From Prevotella sp. (lineage in GTDB: Bacteria; Bacteroidota; Bacteroidia; Bacteroidales; Bacteroidaceae), in the NCBI GenBank assembly GCA_017627765.1, contig JAGAGD010000110.1:1-64000 (forward strand): a DNA stretch of 64,000 bases, read 5' to 3'. How positions within the stretch are numbered: the stretch's first letter is position 1; every line of letters begins with the position of its first letter. The translations under genes were made by a program, and so were the position numbers. Positions 28,775 through 37,096 of this stretch are shown one piece after another. The notes beneath the pieces are model-generated. The model did not search any database. It was not told the origin of the DNA and saw only the letters and a list, made by a program, of their open reading frames with translations.

Positions 28775-29521
28775 ATGGGATTATTAACTGGTAAGACTGC
28801 CCTAATAACAGGTGCAGCACGCGGAATTGGTAAAGCAATCGCTATGAAATTTGCAGCAGAAGGTGCAAACATTGCATTTACCGACCTTGTTATTGACGAA
28901 AGTGGCAAAGAAACCGAAGCTGAGATAGCAGCCTTAGGCGTAAAAGCTAAAGGATATGCAAGCAATGCTGCTAACTTTGCTGAAACAGAAACCGTTGTAA
29001 ATCAAATTAAAGAAGACTTCGGAAGCATTGATATTTTAGTAAATAATGCAGGAATAACAAAAGACGGTCTGATGATGAGAATGTCAGAAGCACAATGGGA
29101 TGCTGTAATTGCAGTTAACCTTAAGTCTGCATTCAATTTCATCCATGCCTGCACCCCTATCATGATGCGTCAGCGAAGCGGTTCCATCATCAACATGTCT
29201 AGCGTCGTTGGTGTTCATGGCAATGCAGGACAGAGCAACTATGCAGCTTCAAAGGCTGGACTCATAGCCCTGGCAAAGAGCATCGGTCAAGAAGTAGGTA
29301 GCCGTGGCATCCGCGCTAATGCAATCGCTCCTGGATTCATTGACACAGCAATGACACAGGCTCTTCCAGAAGATATTCGTAAAGAATGGATTTCAAAGAT
29401 TCCACTCCGCCGTGGTGGTACAGTCGAAGACATTGCAAATGTTGCAACATTCCTTGCTTCAGATATGTCTTCATACGTAACAGGTCAGGTCATCCAAGTT
29501 GATGGCGGTATGAACATGTAA
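28775..29521 (+). CDS. fabG: 3-oxoacyl-ACP reductase FabG
   Basis: FabG reduces 3-oxoacyl-ACP with NADPH in fatty-acid elongation. The 248-aa short-chain dehydrogenase has the Rossmann motif ALITGAARGIGKAIA, the NNAG motif (LVNNAGITKDGLMMRMSEAQ), the catalytic serine in INMSSVVGVHGN and YAASKAGLIALAKSIGQEV with the Tyr-Lys pair. It ends QVIQVDGGMNM as usual for FabG. The upstream TetR-type gene probably controls or accompanies it. A strong terminator follows. Confidence 0.95.
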   Translation: MGLLTGKTALITGAARGIGKAIAMKFAAEGANIAFTDLVIDESGKETEAEIAALGVKAKGYASNAANFAETETVVNQIKEDFGSIDILVNNAGITKDGLMMRMSEAQWDAVIAVNLKSAFNFIHACTPIMMRQRSGSIINMSSVVGVHGNAGQSNYAASKAGLIALAKSIGQEVGSRGIRANAIAPGFIDTAMTQALPEDIRKEWISKIPLRRGGTVEDIANVATFLASDMSSYVTGQVIQVDGGMNM

Positions 29522-29546
29522 TTCATTTTCATTCATTATAAACGAC

Positions 29547-29586
29547 AAAGGAGATGTTTCCATTTATATGGGCATCTCCTTTTTTA
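29547..29586 (+). terminator. Terminator after fabG
   Basis: The arms AAAGGAGATG (29547-29556) and CATCTCCTTT (29573-29582) are exact complements with a 16-base loop, and T residues follow. It marks the left boundary of the accessory island. Confidence 0.8.
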
Positions 29587-29602
29587 TTATAGTTTTTCAA
29601 GC

Positions 29603-29929
29603 TTATTGCATCATCTTCCAGACCTCATTCTGTATCAAATCACTAAGATTAGTCACATTTTTCTTGTTAACACCAAAATTAAATAGATTAAGCACAGATC
29701 TGGAACTTGACTCAATAGTCACTTTACATTGTTCTACACCTGTAGCCACAACCTTTATCTTAACACTTTCACTCAGTGGCGACAAAAACAATCCTCTCCG
29801 AGCCTCAACAGTAAAGTGCACATCATTGTATCTTACATTACAAAATCGGGTACGAGAAAGGAAAACATGCTTAACACATGTATATGTACGTCTCGCATTA
29901 CGAGGAAAATCAAGCGTTGTACTATTCAT
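29603..29929 (-). CDS. Unknown 108-aa protein, module gene 2 (copy A)
   Basis: I recognise no family. The protein starts MNSTTLDFPRNARRTYTCVK, and its middle part reads DVHFTVEARRGLFLSPLSES then VKIKVVATGVEQCKVT. It has no signal peptide or membrane segment. A frameshifted relative lies at 31879-32090 and a fragment of the same start at 36337-36389. In those copies it follows a second gene (the 98-aa gene at 32090-32386), which is absent here. The repeated occurrence supports this being a real coding family. Confidence 0.5.
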   Translation of the reverse strand: MNSTTLDFPRNARRTYTCVKHVFLSRTRFCNVRYNDVHFTVEARRGLFLSPLSESVKIKVVATGVEQCKVTIESSSRSVLNLFNFGVNKKNVTNLSDLIQNEVWKMMQ

Positions 29930-30102
29930 TTTTTATCTGCCCTAAATAAAATCCTTATCAAAACAAGGTTCAAAATCTCTTATAAAATTTGTATATTTGC
30001 ATTTGGGACATGTTGAACCAAATATTGCACATATATTCCCATAACTTAGCATAACAAAGAATATTTGAAATAATAAGCTCAAGTATATTAGTCTGGATAA
30101 TA

Positions 30103-31107
30103 TTATTTTTTTGTACCTACAACAAAAACACCTATTTCTTCTCCAAGACTTTCATCGAATGACATGATTATTTGGATATTTCTATTTCCAAAAAACTGAA
30201 TAACCTTATTAGTCAGAAAGCTTAGTTCAATATCACTTAACGCAAAGCGCTTTGATGTTGATACCTTAAGCACAGCTTGATCCATGTCCTTAACAACATC
30301 CATTGCTTCGTACTTTGAAACAAGGTCATCAAGGTATGTCAAACGTTCTGAAACATTGTAAGACCTTGTCTGAAACTCAATCCCCAATCTCTCCTTGCGC
30401 CAAAGGAAACTGAGGTCATCTCGTGTAATGCCAGTCGAGCTTTGAGCGTCAAGAAGGCGCTGAATTGTATTTTCGCACCTGTCAAGATTAGACAATTCCT
30501 CCAATCGTAGCTTCAACCTATTATCGCGCATACGCTTCGACCTATTGCAATGATGTTTTCGCCATTCAATATAATTCCAGTCATCTTCTGGAAGACTAAA
30601 ACTATTATCCCCATAAGTTTGATGTTCCTTTATAGAATTAAGAATTCTTTGCCTGATGGCTTTATTTGCCAATAGCATATAACGCTTGTGTTCTATTTCA
30701 CGTGCTTTCCTTCCATATTTATTATCATGGTATTCATCATTACGAAAACTTCTAAAGGTTGATTGGATTTCTTCACAACTGAATCCGTAATAGGTGAGAT
30801 GCCATAACAACTTGAAAGCAAGTTCTTCGCTAGAGACCTCAATGCCTTCTTCTAATACAATATTTCCATCAATGTATGTTGACCAGAAGTTACCTTCTAT
30901 TTGACTTGCGTTGATATACTTTTTTCCATCGTAATCCTCACAAAGTGATACATAGATGTCATAACATCCTTTTTCTTTTGGCTTTATATGAAGCAGAATG
31001 TCATATGCTTGCTTATAAAGGCATACGGTATTAGGTTGACCGCTTTGTTTTATATATGGGACAAGACTATCAAATGATACAAATTGGAAAAGTTGTCTTA
31101 AAGTCAC
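30103..31107 (-). CDS. Unknown 334-aa protein, Bacteroidales accessory type
   Basis: The N-terminus MTLRQLFQFVSFDSLVPYI and the segment LCLYKQAYDILLHIKP-like (about residues 28-46) resemble a group of Bacteroidales proteins of unknown function sometimes labelled DUF6557; I cannot confirm the label. A middle section is rich in charged residues (REIEHKRYMLLANKAIRQR, WRKHHCNRSKRMRDNRLKLR). The C-terminal 100 residues look like a separate alpha/beta domain ending IGVFVVGTKK. No signal peptide or membrane segment is visible. It lies near the end of the minus-strand accessory cluster. Confidence 0.6.
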   Translation of the reverse strand: MTLRQLFQFVSFDSLVPYIKQSGQPNTVCLYKQAYDILLHIKPKEKGCYDIYVSLCEDYDGKKYINASQIEGNFWSTYIDGNIVLEEGIEVSSEELAFKLLWHLTYYGFSCEEIQSTFRSFRNDEYHDNKYGRKAREIEHKRYMLLANKAIRQRILNSIKEHQTYGDNSFSLPEDDWNYIEWRKHHCNRSKRMRDNRLKLRLEELSNLDRCENTIQRLLDAQSSTGITRDDLSFLWRKERLGIEFQTRSYNVSERLTYLDDLVSKYEAMDVVKDMDQAVLKVSTSKRFALSDIELSFLTNKVIQFFGNRNIQIIMSFDESLGEEIGVFVVGTKK

Positions 31108-31247
31108 TGTTATAATATATGTATTATAATTTAATTAAGTATTTTTTTCTTTTAAACTAGATGGATATACATTTTGACCGAATGTTTCCTTCATTTTATC
31201 CAATGACGAGTCGTCAACGTCACTCAATTGTTGATGTTATGAAAACT

Positions 31248-31655
31248 CTAGTTCTTTGGACGATACAAGTGAAATCTCTCACCAGGATAGAACCAACGCT
31301 TATACACATTGGACACTGGAGTTACGTCAGGTTTTACATAATGTACATTTGTGATTCTTGCAATGTTATATTTAGGGTAATACCCAAATAACCTGCCATT
31401 CTCACCTTTCAATATAAAAACAGTATTACCATTAAGGACATTTCTCATCTCATCATCAACAAACCTATTTTCAAGTATCGTTTCAAATGTTACTCGTAAA
31501 AGATTTGCAAGTACCTCTGCTTTTTCGGGGAATATTGCTTCTGTCCTCATGAATTGGTCATCACTCATATAATAACCAATAAATCTCATTTTAACATGAA
31601 TGTCAATTTCCTTTTCTTGATACATTTGTTTATTGTCATACATACGATTAATCAT
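31248..31655 (-). CDS. Unknown 135-aa protein
   Basis: I do not recognise this protein. It begins MINRMYDNKQMYQEKEIDIH and ends with an aromatic, basic tail (YKRWFYPGERFHLYRPKN). It is soluble by composition. A -7 box on the same strand at 31727-31734 suggests it has its own promoter. It lies between the repeated two-gene module and the 334-aa gene, in the accessory island. Confidence 0.55.
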   Translation of the reverse strand: MINRMYDNKQMYQEKEIDIHVKMRFIGYYMSDDQFMRTEAIFPEKAEVLANLLRVTFETILENRFVDDEMRNVLNGNTVFILKGENGRLFGYYPKYNIARITNVHYVKPDVTPVSNVYKRWFYPGERFHLYRPKN

Positions 31656-31726
31656 CCCCTCCTAAGAACTATTTTAATGATATCCAATGTTTTTTCTTCC
31701 CAGCGGATGTATGCGCTGCTGCAATG

Positions 31727-31734
31727 CAAAGATA
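31727..31734 (-). promoter_or_regulatory. -7 box for the 135-aa gene
   Basis: On the minus strand this reads TATCTTTG followed by CATTG, matching TAnnTTTG, about 72 bases before the start codon at 31655. A short dyad (CAGCG/CGCTG near 31701-31719) lies in the leader. Confidence 0.5.
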
Positions 31735-31774
31735 ACCAAAATCGGATATTGCTCCCAATTTTTTTTGATAATAT

Positions 31775-31873
31775 ATGAATATGATGCAAAAAGGTGCTGA
31801 TTTCGTAAAATATTACGGGAATAACAAAGAAGAGGTATTTACAGAGAAGTTATGTAAGTACAATGTGAGATGA
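31775..31873 (+). CDS. Possible 32-aa plus-strand ORF or gene remnant
   Basis: The frame from ATG 31775 reads MNMMQKGADFVKYYGNNKEE then VFTEKLCKYNVR. The composition looks protein-like and it runs against the surrounding minus-strand genes. It could be a small protein or the remnant of a longer one. No clear promoter or strong ribosome-binding site was seen. Confidence 0.2.
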   Translation: MNMMQKGADFVKYYGNNKEEVFTEKLCKYNVR

Positions 31874-31878
31874 AGCTT

Positions 31879-32090
31879 CTATGTTACCCGACTATACTCC
31901 ATTCCTGTAGCCACAACCTTGACTTTCACCCTTTCCGTCATTGGGGATATACCCCCACGAAAAGCCTCTAATACAAAGTGCGTATCATCACACTTGATGA
32001 TACTAAACCTTGTGCAAGTCTTAAATACATGCTTCCAGCGCAATATACCCGACGAGCATTACGAGGAGAATCAAGCGTTGATGTCTGCAT
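31879..32090 (-). pseudogene. Frameshifted copy B of the 108-aa gene
   Basis: Its ATG overlaps the stop of the 98-aa gene (TAATG, 32092-32088). It begins MQTSTLDSPRNARRVY like copy A, then loses frame near TATTGCGCTGG. In the shifted frame the family sequence resumes (HVFKTCTRFSIIKCDDTHFV, LEAFRGGISP, then VKVKVVATGM) and stops at 31879, well short of the copy A C-terminus. It is a decayed, truncated copy. Confidence 0.6.
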
Positions 32091-32197
32091 TAGCCTAAAT
32101 AATCGCCAATTCCTCCCAAAAGACAGTATTCGCCTTCTGTATTCTTCTCATATAGCACCAATTTGTTACGTAAGGCAGAATTTAATTCGGCTATAAG
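32051..32197. repeat. Segmental duplication, copy B
   Basis: This stretch, spanning the 98-aa gene end and the start of the copy B pseudogene, matches 36350-36496 almost exactly in the same orientation. I see about four differences over 145 bases, near the 32165-32192 end. High identity between sites 4.3 kb apart indicates a recent duplication or gene conversion. Confidence 0.8.
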
Positions 32198-32386
32198 ATT
32201 CTCAGAGAATCTTTGCCTTCCATAATGGCGAAGCACATCAGCCTCATCAATAAGTACCTGATGTCCCTCATACGTTTCCGCATAAAGACAAGTCATACGA
32301 ATATCATGAAAATCATGACTATGCTGGTATACCTGATTCCCGACATACCATTCTGAACGCTTTATTTGTTTTACTTTACCTTTCAT
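32090..32386 (-). CDS. Unknown 98-aa protein, module gene 1
   Basis: Family not recognised. It starts MKGKVKQIKRSEWYVGNQVY and ends NKLVLYEKNTEGEYCLLGGI GDYLG. It is a small soluble protein of mixed charge. Its stop overlaps the start of the downstream pseudogene (TAATG), so the pair was translationally coupled. The last third of this gene is repeated at 36389-36496 as a fragment. It sits 105 bp after the AAA+ ATPase gene on the same strand. Confidence 0.55.
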   Translation of the reverse strand: MKGKVKQIKRSEWYVGNQVYQHSHDFHDIRMTCLYAETYEGHQVLIDEADVLRHYGRQRFSENLIAELNSALRNKLVLYEKNTEGEYCLLGGIGDYLG

Positions 32387-32491
32387 CTTATAAACTATAT
32401 TTTTTCATATTCGACATCATCAATAATATTTAGATGTTGAAGACATTTACTTAACTAAATCAATAAATACCAATAATTAGGGAATATATAT

Positions 32492-34018
32492 TTATGATGC
32501 ACTTTTAAAGTCGCATTCATTAAATATTTTTTCCATGCTTATAATTTGATTTTTACACGTTTTAGATATACTTTTCGTCTCTTTGGCTGTTTTAATAAGC
32601 ATATCATTTGTTATAGTCAAAGCTTCATCGCTATTTTTTTCAATTAAAGCCAAAAAAGCATTCTCTACAGTTTCATTAACAACAGATTCGATATCTGCCC
32701 CATTAAAGCCTTCAGTATTTTTAGCTAGTGTTTCAGTATCAACATATAAAGAAATTTTATCCTTTTTATTTATTCGTTCTAAATGCACCTCGAATATTGC
32801 TTTTCGCTCAGATTTATCTGGAAGATTTACGCAAAAAATTTCATCAAAGCGTCCCTTTCTTTTTAGTTCAGGAGGAAGTTTCTCTGCATTGTTGGCAGTT
32901 GCAATAACATAAACACTACTGGTCTTATCTTGTAACCAACCAAGTAAATACCCAAACATTCTAGTAACAATTTCGCTATTATCACCTCCTACACCAGAAA
33001 ATGCTTTTTCAACTTCGTCAATCCATAAAACACATGGAGCTGCCGCTTCTGCAATTTTAATAGCTTTACGCAAGTTACCTTCACTCTCACCAACATATTT
33101 ACCCATCATGCTACCCATATCTAGTTTTAATAATGGTGCAACAAACTCTGCAGCCGCAGCTTTAGCACATAGAGATTTTCCACAACCAGGCATACCAACG
33201 ATAAACACTCCTTTAGGAACGCGAACGGCATATTCTTGTGCACGTGTCATATGCTTCATTACCTTAGCTTTATTCTCTAAATATTCTTTAAGAATAGTCA
33301 TACCACCTATGTCACTGATTTTAACATTACTATCAACTAATTCTAAAAGACCTGAATTTTTAACCATCTGCTTCTTTTGTTGATTTATTAAATCACGATC
33401 ACTTGCTGTTAGATTTCCATTTTTACTCATAGCCATATCAAGTGTACGATCTATTTCGAAAGCAGTCATTCCTCGCAATGAGGGAATTAATTCATTAATA
33501 TCTTCACGTTCATAAAAATTTTCATCACGATTAACTTTTATATGAGCATCTATCAATTCTTTTATTTCTTCATCTTTTGGTAAGTCAATAGACAAGTAAG
33601 AAATATATTGTCGCAAACTTTCTGGGACATTTACTACAGTTGAAACCACAAAAACTGTAGTATTAAATTCCGGGTCATAGAGTTTGCGTTGAGCTATTAA
33701 AATAAGTTGAGTTTTAACCTCTGGCAGCTCAATAAAATCTTCAATTTCTTTCAAGATTAGATATCTGTCATTTGCCGTCTCTCTTTCGTATTCTGTTTTT
33801 AGAAAATCTGATAATGACATTGTCTCTGCATATGCTCTTTTATTTTTATCTACAAAATTTATACAACCAGTTGCAGGAGTCCATTCTCTTGAAGTTTTAT
33901 CTCCTATTGCCCCATATATTAGTTCATCAACACGTACAAAATCGTAATCATTAATATAGATGATTGGAATATTTACATCAATCATCTTTTTCAGTTTTTT
34001 TATACACATTTCATTCAT
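32492..34018 (-). CDS. Ycf46-type AAA+ ATPase
   Basis: The 508-aa protein has two parts. Residues 1-230 form an N-terminal domain without a Walker A, which matches the degenerate ATPase-like domain of Ycf46-type proteins (NIPIIYINDYDFVRVDELI, VFVVSTVVNVPESLRQYISY, then KKQMVKNSGLLELV). Residues about 240-470 are a classic AAA+ module. It has Walker A GMPGCGKS near residue 278, Walker B CVLWIDEVEKAF near 333, and the RKGRFDEI arginine-finger region near 390. Ycf46-like ATPases of cyanobacteria and plastids are poorly understood. In accessory clusters AAA+ proteins often remodel partner proteins or sense infection; this is inference here. It is preceded by a TPR-like gene (50 bp). Confidence 0.85.
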   Translation of the reverse strand: MNEMCIKKLKKMIDVNIPIIYINDYDFVRVDELIYGAIGDKTSREWTPATGCINFVDKNKRAYAETMSLSDFLKTEYERETANDRYLILKEIEDFIELPEVKTQLILIAQRKLYDPEFNTTVFVVSTVVNVPESLRQYISYLSIDLPKDEEIKELIDAHIKVNRDENFYEREDINELIPSLRGMTAFEIDRTLDMAMSKNGNLTASDRDLINQQKKQMVKNSGLLELVDSNVKISDIGGMTILKEYLENKAKVMKHMTRAQEYAVRVPKGVFIVGMPGCGKSLCAKAAAAEFVAPLLKLDMGSMMGKYVGESEGNLRKAIKIAEAAAPCVLWIDEVEKAFSGVGGDNSEIVTRMFGYLLGWLQDKTSSVYVIATANNAEKLPPELKRKGRFDEIFCVNLPDKSERKAIFEVHLERINKKDKISLYVDTETLAKNTEGFNGADIESVVNETVENAFLALIEKNSDEALTITNDMLIKTAKETKSISKTCKNQIISMEKIFNECDFKSAS

Positions 34019-34067
34019 TATAACGCCTCTATTTTATCCTTATTTGTAATAAAACAATATTCTCTGG

Positions 34068-35156
34068 TCATTTCCCCAAAACAGACTGTAAATTATATAA
34101 TATATGATAAATTTTTTTATCAAAAGATTTGTATTTATCAACTTCATCCATAAAGTCTTTGTCAATAATCTTATCTTCTCGTAATTTTTCCAGTTCAACC
34201 TGTGATTCGATTTTCCTACTTCTATACATTTCTGGCTGATTACCTAATATTGACAATACATATAGTCTTAGATTTTTAAGTTCATCATCTTTCCCTAAAA
34301 GTAACCGTTTAGCTTTTTCATAGACAGTTTCTCCTGATTCATGACGATAAGGAGCATTTTTTTTATATTGTATTACAGTTTCACAATCATTAATAAATTT
34401 GAATATCTTATCTTCCATTTGTGTAAGTCTTTTTTCCCTCATTTTTTTTCTTATAGATATAAGATAATCATAATTATTATTTTTTAAATAATAAACATAT
34501 GTTTTTATATCCTTAAAATCAAAATCGCTAAAGGGGGAGCTAATATCATGATCTTTAATATAATTCTCAATTTTTTCGACATTGCTATCGAATTTCATTG
34601 CCTCATTAAAATAAACAAAAGCTTTATTTTTGTCTTTTTGTTTTTCAAAATATAAGCATCCTAAATCATATAGCAATTCTGGTGTTTCTATATCTGTCTT
34701 AAATGAATTATTTTCAATATAATTATCTTCAACATATTTTTTTATAATACTGAACCAGTCTTCCAAACAACTTGTCTCTTTTGCAGAATATAGCTGTTCT
34801 ATTGTATTACCATCAATAAGACAGTACTTTTTAAAAAGATTAAAGTTTTTATTATAATCACCTGATTTTTTTAAATCTACATATAACTCAACTATTGTTG
34901 AAGTATTTTTCTCAGGAAAAAAAATGCTATATATTTGACAAATGTTACCTCTACTAAAATCTATGTTTTCTATTCTTTTTGCGATACGCATAGATTCTTC
35001 TCCTTGTGTGTTAAGCCATCTTATTAATTCTGTTTTTTTGTCAACAATATCATTAGGAGCAAAGCACTTTAATAAAGAATCAAGAGAAAAATGTTCTTCT
35101 CCTCCTGATTCTATTCTAATACGAACAGGCTTAGGGTTTGAATTATATTTCAACAT
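34068..35156 (-). CDS. TPR-like protein of unknown function
   Basis: The 362-aa protein starts with a short beta-rich segment (VRIRIESGGEEHFSLDSLLK) then FAPNDIVDKKTELIRWLNTQ. This N-terminal pattern resembles that of Bacteroidales Sel1/TPR proteins that carry a small domain before helical repeats. The middle has a clear TPR-like pair (ELLYDLGCLYFEKQKDKNKA, FVYFNEAMKFDS). The C-terminal half is lysine-rich and helical. No signal or membrane segment. Its stop is 50 bp before the AAA+ start, and its start is 4 bp from the upstream gene stop, so all are in one transcript. A scaffold role for the ATPase is inferred. Confidence 0.65.
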   Translation of the reverse strand: MLKYNSNPKPVRIRIESGGEEHFSLDSLLKCFAPNDIVDKKTELIRWLNTQGEESMRIAKRIENIDFSRGNICQIYSIFFPEKNTSTIVELYVDLKKSGDYNKNFNLFKKYCLIDGNTIEQLYSAKETSCLEDWFSIIKKYVEDNYIENNSFKTDIETPELLYDLGCLYFEKQKDKNKAFVYFNEAMKFDSNVEKIENYIKDHDISSPFSDFDFKDIKTYVYYLKNNNYDYLISIRKKMREKRLTQMEDKIFKFINDCETVIQYKKNAPYRHESGETVYEKAKRLLLGKDDELKNLRLYVLSILGNQPEMYRSRKIESQVELEKLREDKIIDKDFMDEVDKYKSFDKKIYHILYNLQSVLGK

Positions 35157-35160
35157 AGCT

Positions 35161-35877
35161 CTATGATAATAACTTAACTATTTTCTTAATACGTTCAGGT
35201 GTTTCTTTGATTACACTATGTAAATATGTTTTGGCAACTTTAGCAATACTTTTAATCCCTTTATGAGCATAATCCTTCATTGTTGGCTTAAAATAGCTGA
35301 GTACGACTCCGCACACTTTAGCAACTGGCTTCACTGACGGATATGCTGCACCGATTATTGAGAAAATTTTTTCTGAATTATCTATAAGGAAATCAACGCA
35401 GTCATTGGTCGTGCTCTCAGCTTTATCTATTGCAACATTCGCTAATTTTAAACCTTTTTCAATTGCAAATTCAGTGAAAGTTGCAGTTCTTACGGCCTGG
35501 TGCTCAAGGATAATTTCCTGTGCTTCATATTCATCTTCGATTAACCCACTATTTTGCTGGTATGCGACTTTTAGACGTGTCAGACCTTCATCTATCAAAC
35601 TTACAATAGACTCTGTAGTGAAATCATTAGGCAATTTAAATGGTAATGCTCCAAATTCCATACCTGCAATAATAGAACCAGCAAAAATCTTTTTCAAATC
35701 GAATTCTTGCTTACTATTATTTTGTGAAGTTAGAAAATCTTGTACACATTTGAATTCCTTTAATATCTGTATATCTTCTCCTGAAAGCTCCTCACTAAAG
35801 ATTAATGATTTCAATGCGGACATTTTTCGCAAAGATCCATCAACTTTACTAGCATATATGTTATAAGTTTCTTCCAT
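35161..35877 (-). CDS. Unknown 238-aa helical protein
   Basis: I do not recognise this protein. It is mostly helical, with a hydrophobic-looking middle (GSIIAGMEFGALPFKLPNDF) and a C-terminal part of amphipathic repeats (AYPSVKPVAKVCGVVLSYFK, ending IKETPERIKKIVKLLS). It could associate with membranes peripherally. It lies 11 bp after the 116-aa gene and 4 bp before the TPR-like gene, a tight operon. Confidence 0.6.
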   Translation of the reverse strand: MEETYNIYASKVDGSLRKMSALKSLIFSEELSGEDIQILKEFKCVQDFLTSQNNSKQEFDLKKIFAGSIIAGMEFGALPFKLPNDFTTESIVSLIDEGLTRLKVAYQQNSGLIEDEYEAQEIILEHQAVRTATFTEFAIEKGLKLANVAIDKAESTTNDCVDFLIDNSEKIFSIIGAAYPSVKPVAKVCGVVLSYFKPTMKDYAHKGIKSIAKVAKTYLHSVIKETPERIKKIVKLLS

Positions 35878-35888
35878 AATTTTTCTTT

Positions 35889-36239
35889 TTATTTTGTCAT
35901 TTGTAAGTCATCGTTTTTTGTAAACGCATCAATTTTGTCATATATAACCTCAACTAGCTGTTTCTTTTTATCATTTTGTTCAAAATCTTTCAATAATTGT
36001 TTTATTTTATTCATAAGCCACCACTTCAAACTACGTCCATTATTTTTTGCATTTTGAAGTGATTCTGCATTTTCAGACATTTTATCAATTATAGATGATG
36101 CATCATCTAACTTTTTTAAACCATCTTCAGAAAGATTAAGCTCTAACCCCTTGTCTTTTAGAAAATCGTTTATACTTTTACCAGTCTCTTTACTTTCATA
36201 TCCGCTTAGTAAAGACTCTATTATTTCATTTATTTCCAT
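35889..36239 (-). CDS. Unknown 116-aa acidic helical protein
   Basis: No family recognised. The sequence is helical and acidic (MEINEIIESLLSGYESKE, LDDASSIIDKMSENAESLQN) with one amphipathic stretch (SLKWWLMNKIKQLLKDF) that might bind a membrane or partner. It starts 98 bp downstream of the chimeric repeat fragment and is followed by the 238-aa gene after 11 bp. Confidence 0.55.
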   Translation of the reverse strand: MEINEIIESLLSGYESKETGKSINDFLKDKGLELNLSEDGLKKLDDASSIIDKMSENAESLQNAKNNGRSLKWWLMNKIKQLLKDFEQNDKKKQLVEVIYDKIDAFTKNDDLQMTK

Positions 36240-36336
36240 TTTATTTTATTTATAAATTCCAATAATTAAATTTTTGTAAACATCTCACGAATGTCATCTG
36301 GAACATCTTCAAAAAACACTCTTTTTTTTGTTATTT

Positions 36337-36496
36337 CATGTATATGTACGTCTCGCATTACGAGGAGAATCAAGCGTTGATGTCTGCATTAGCCTAAATA
36401 ATCGCCAATTCCTCCCAAAAGACAGTATTCGCCTTCTGTATTCTTCTCATATAGCACCAATTTGTTGCGTAAGGCGGAATTCAATTCGGTTATAAG
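36337..36496. repeat. Chimeric repeat fragment, copy C
   Basis: This intergenic fragment joins two parental copies. Bases 36337-36379 match 29877-29919 of copy A with one mismatch (CATGTATATGTACGTCTCGC and onward). From about 36350 to 36496 it matches copy B (32051-32197) with about four mismatches. On the minus strand it encodes the last third of the 98-aa gene and the first 16 codons of the 108-aa gene, then stops. The gap 36240-36523 contains nothing else that I can name. Confidence 0.75.
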
Positions 36497-36523
36497 CTTA
36501 TTGCCTCCCAAGAAATATCACTT

Positions 36524-36940
36524 CTATCTTGAAACTTTATTACAACTAACTTTCAATACTATAGAAATAATTGCTCCAGAAATTGCAATCATCCCCCATT
36601 TTAGTTTGTTTGAATTTTCTTCATGATCTTGTTGCAAGTCTCTCACCCATTTAGAGATTTCAATTATCTTATCAATGATGTACTTTTTAACATCATCTGA
36701 ACTGTTTTCAATCTTCCCCAAATCTTTAATGGCATCAATGGCTGCACCCAAAACTTTTATGGATTCAACGTGACTTTGATTACTTTTGCTTATTTCCTCT
36801 TTTAAGGCTTCGCATAAATTAGTTAAGAAGCCAGTGGTCATTGGGGTGAGTTCTTTTAATTGTTCTGTACTTAGAGAACCATTTTTCATTAACTCAATAA
36901 GTTCTAATGCTTGCTTGTTGTAATTAATTATATTATCCAT
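36524..36940 (-). CDS. Unknown 138-aa protein with C-terminal membrane segment
   Basis: The protein is helical (YNKQALELIELMKNGSLSTE) with a probable coiled-coil region (residues about 65-110). One membrane segment (WGMIAISGAIISIVLKVSC, residues about 115-133) ends the protein with a short basic tail (NKVSR). It would be anchored with its bulk in the cytoplasm. Function unknown. It is in the accessory operon between the Zn-ribbon protein and the repeat fragment. Confidence 0.6.
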   Translation of the reverse strand: MDNIINYNKQALELIELMKNGSLSTEQLKELTPMTTGFLTNLCEALKEEISKSNQSHVESIKVLGAAIDAIKDLGKIENSSDDVKKYIIDKIIEISKWVRDLQQDHEENSNKLKWGMIAISGAIISIVLKVSCNKVSR

Positions 36941-36985
36941 ATTATCAATATTTAAAATAATAATTCAATTTCTTTAATTCTTACT

Positions 36986-37078
36986 TTATTGATTCCAAAA
37001 CAATAGCGATTTTGTTAAACCTACGGTGTTCTTTTCCGTAATCTCGCATTTCTCAGCATATTCGTGGTACATACCCAT
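36986..37078 (-). CDS. Possible 30-aa ORF or gene remnant
   Basis: The frame from the ATG at 37078 reads MGMYHEYAEKCEITEKNTVG then LTKSLLFWNQ and stops at 36986. The composition is protein-like, and it lies in the 156-bp gap after the Zn-ribbon gene. It could be a remnant of a lost gene. Support is weak. Confidence 0.15.
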   Translation of the reverse strand: MGMYHEYAEKCEITEKNTVGLTKSLLFWNQ

Positions 37079-37096
37079 ATACCTAAATTCTCTTTA

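Noticed and set aside
31161..31391. Plus-strand frame of 76 codons between accessory genes
   Set aside because: It is antisense to the 135-aa gene for much of its length and has no ribosome-binding site or known motif.
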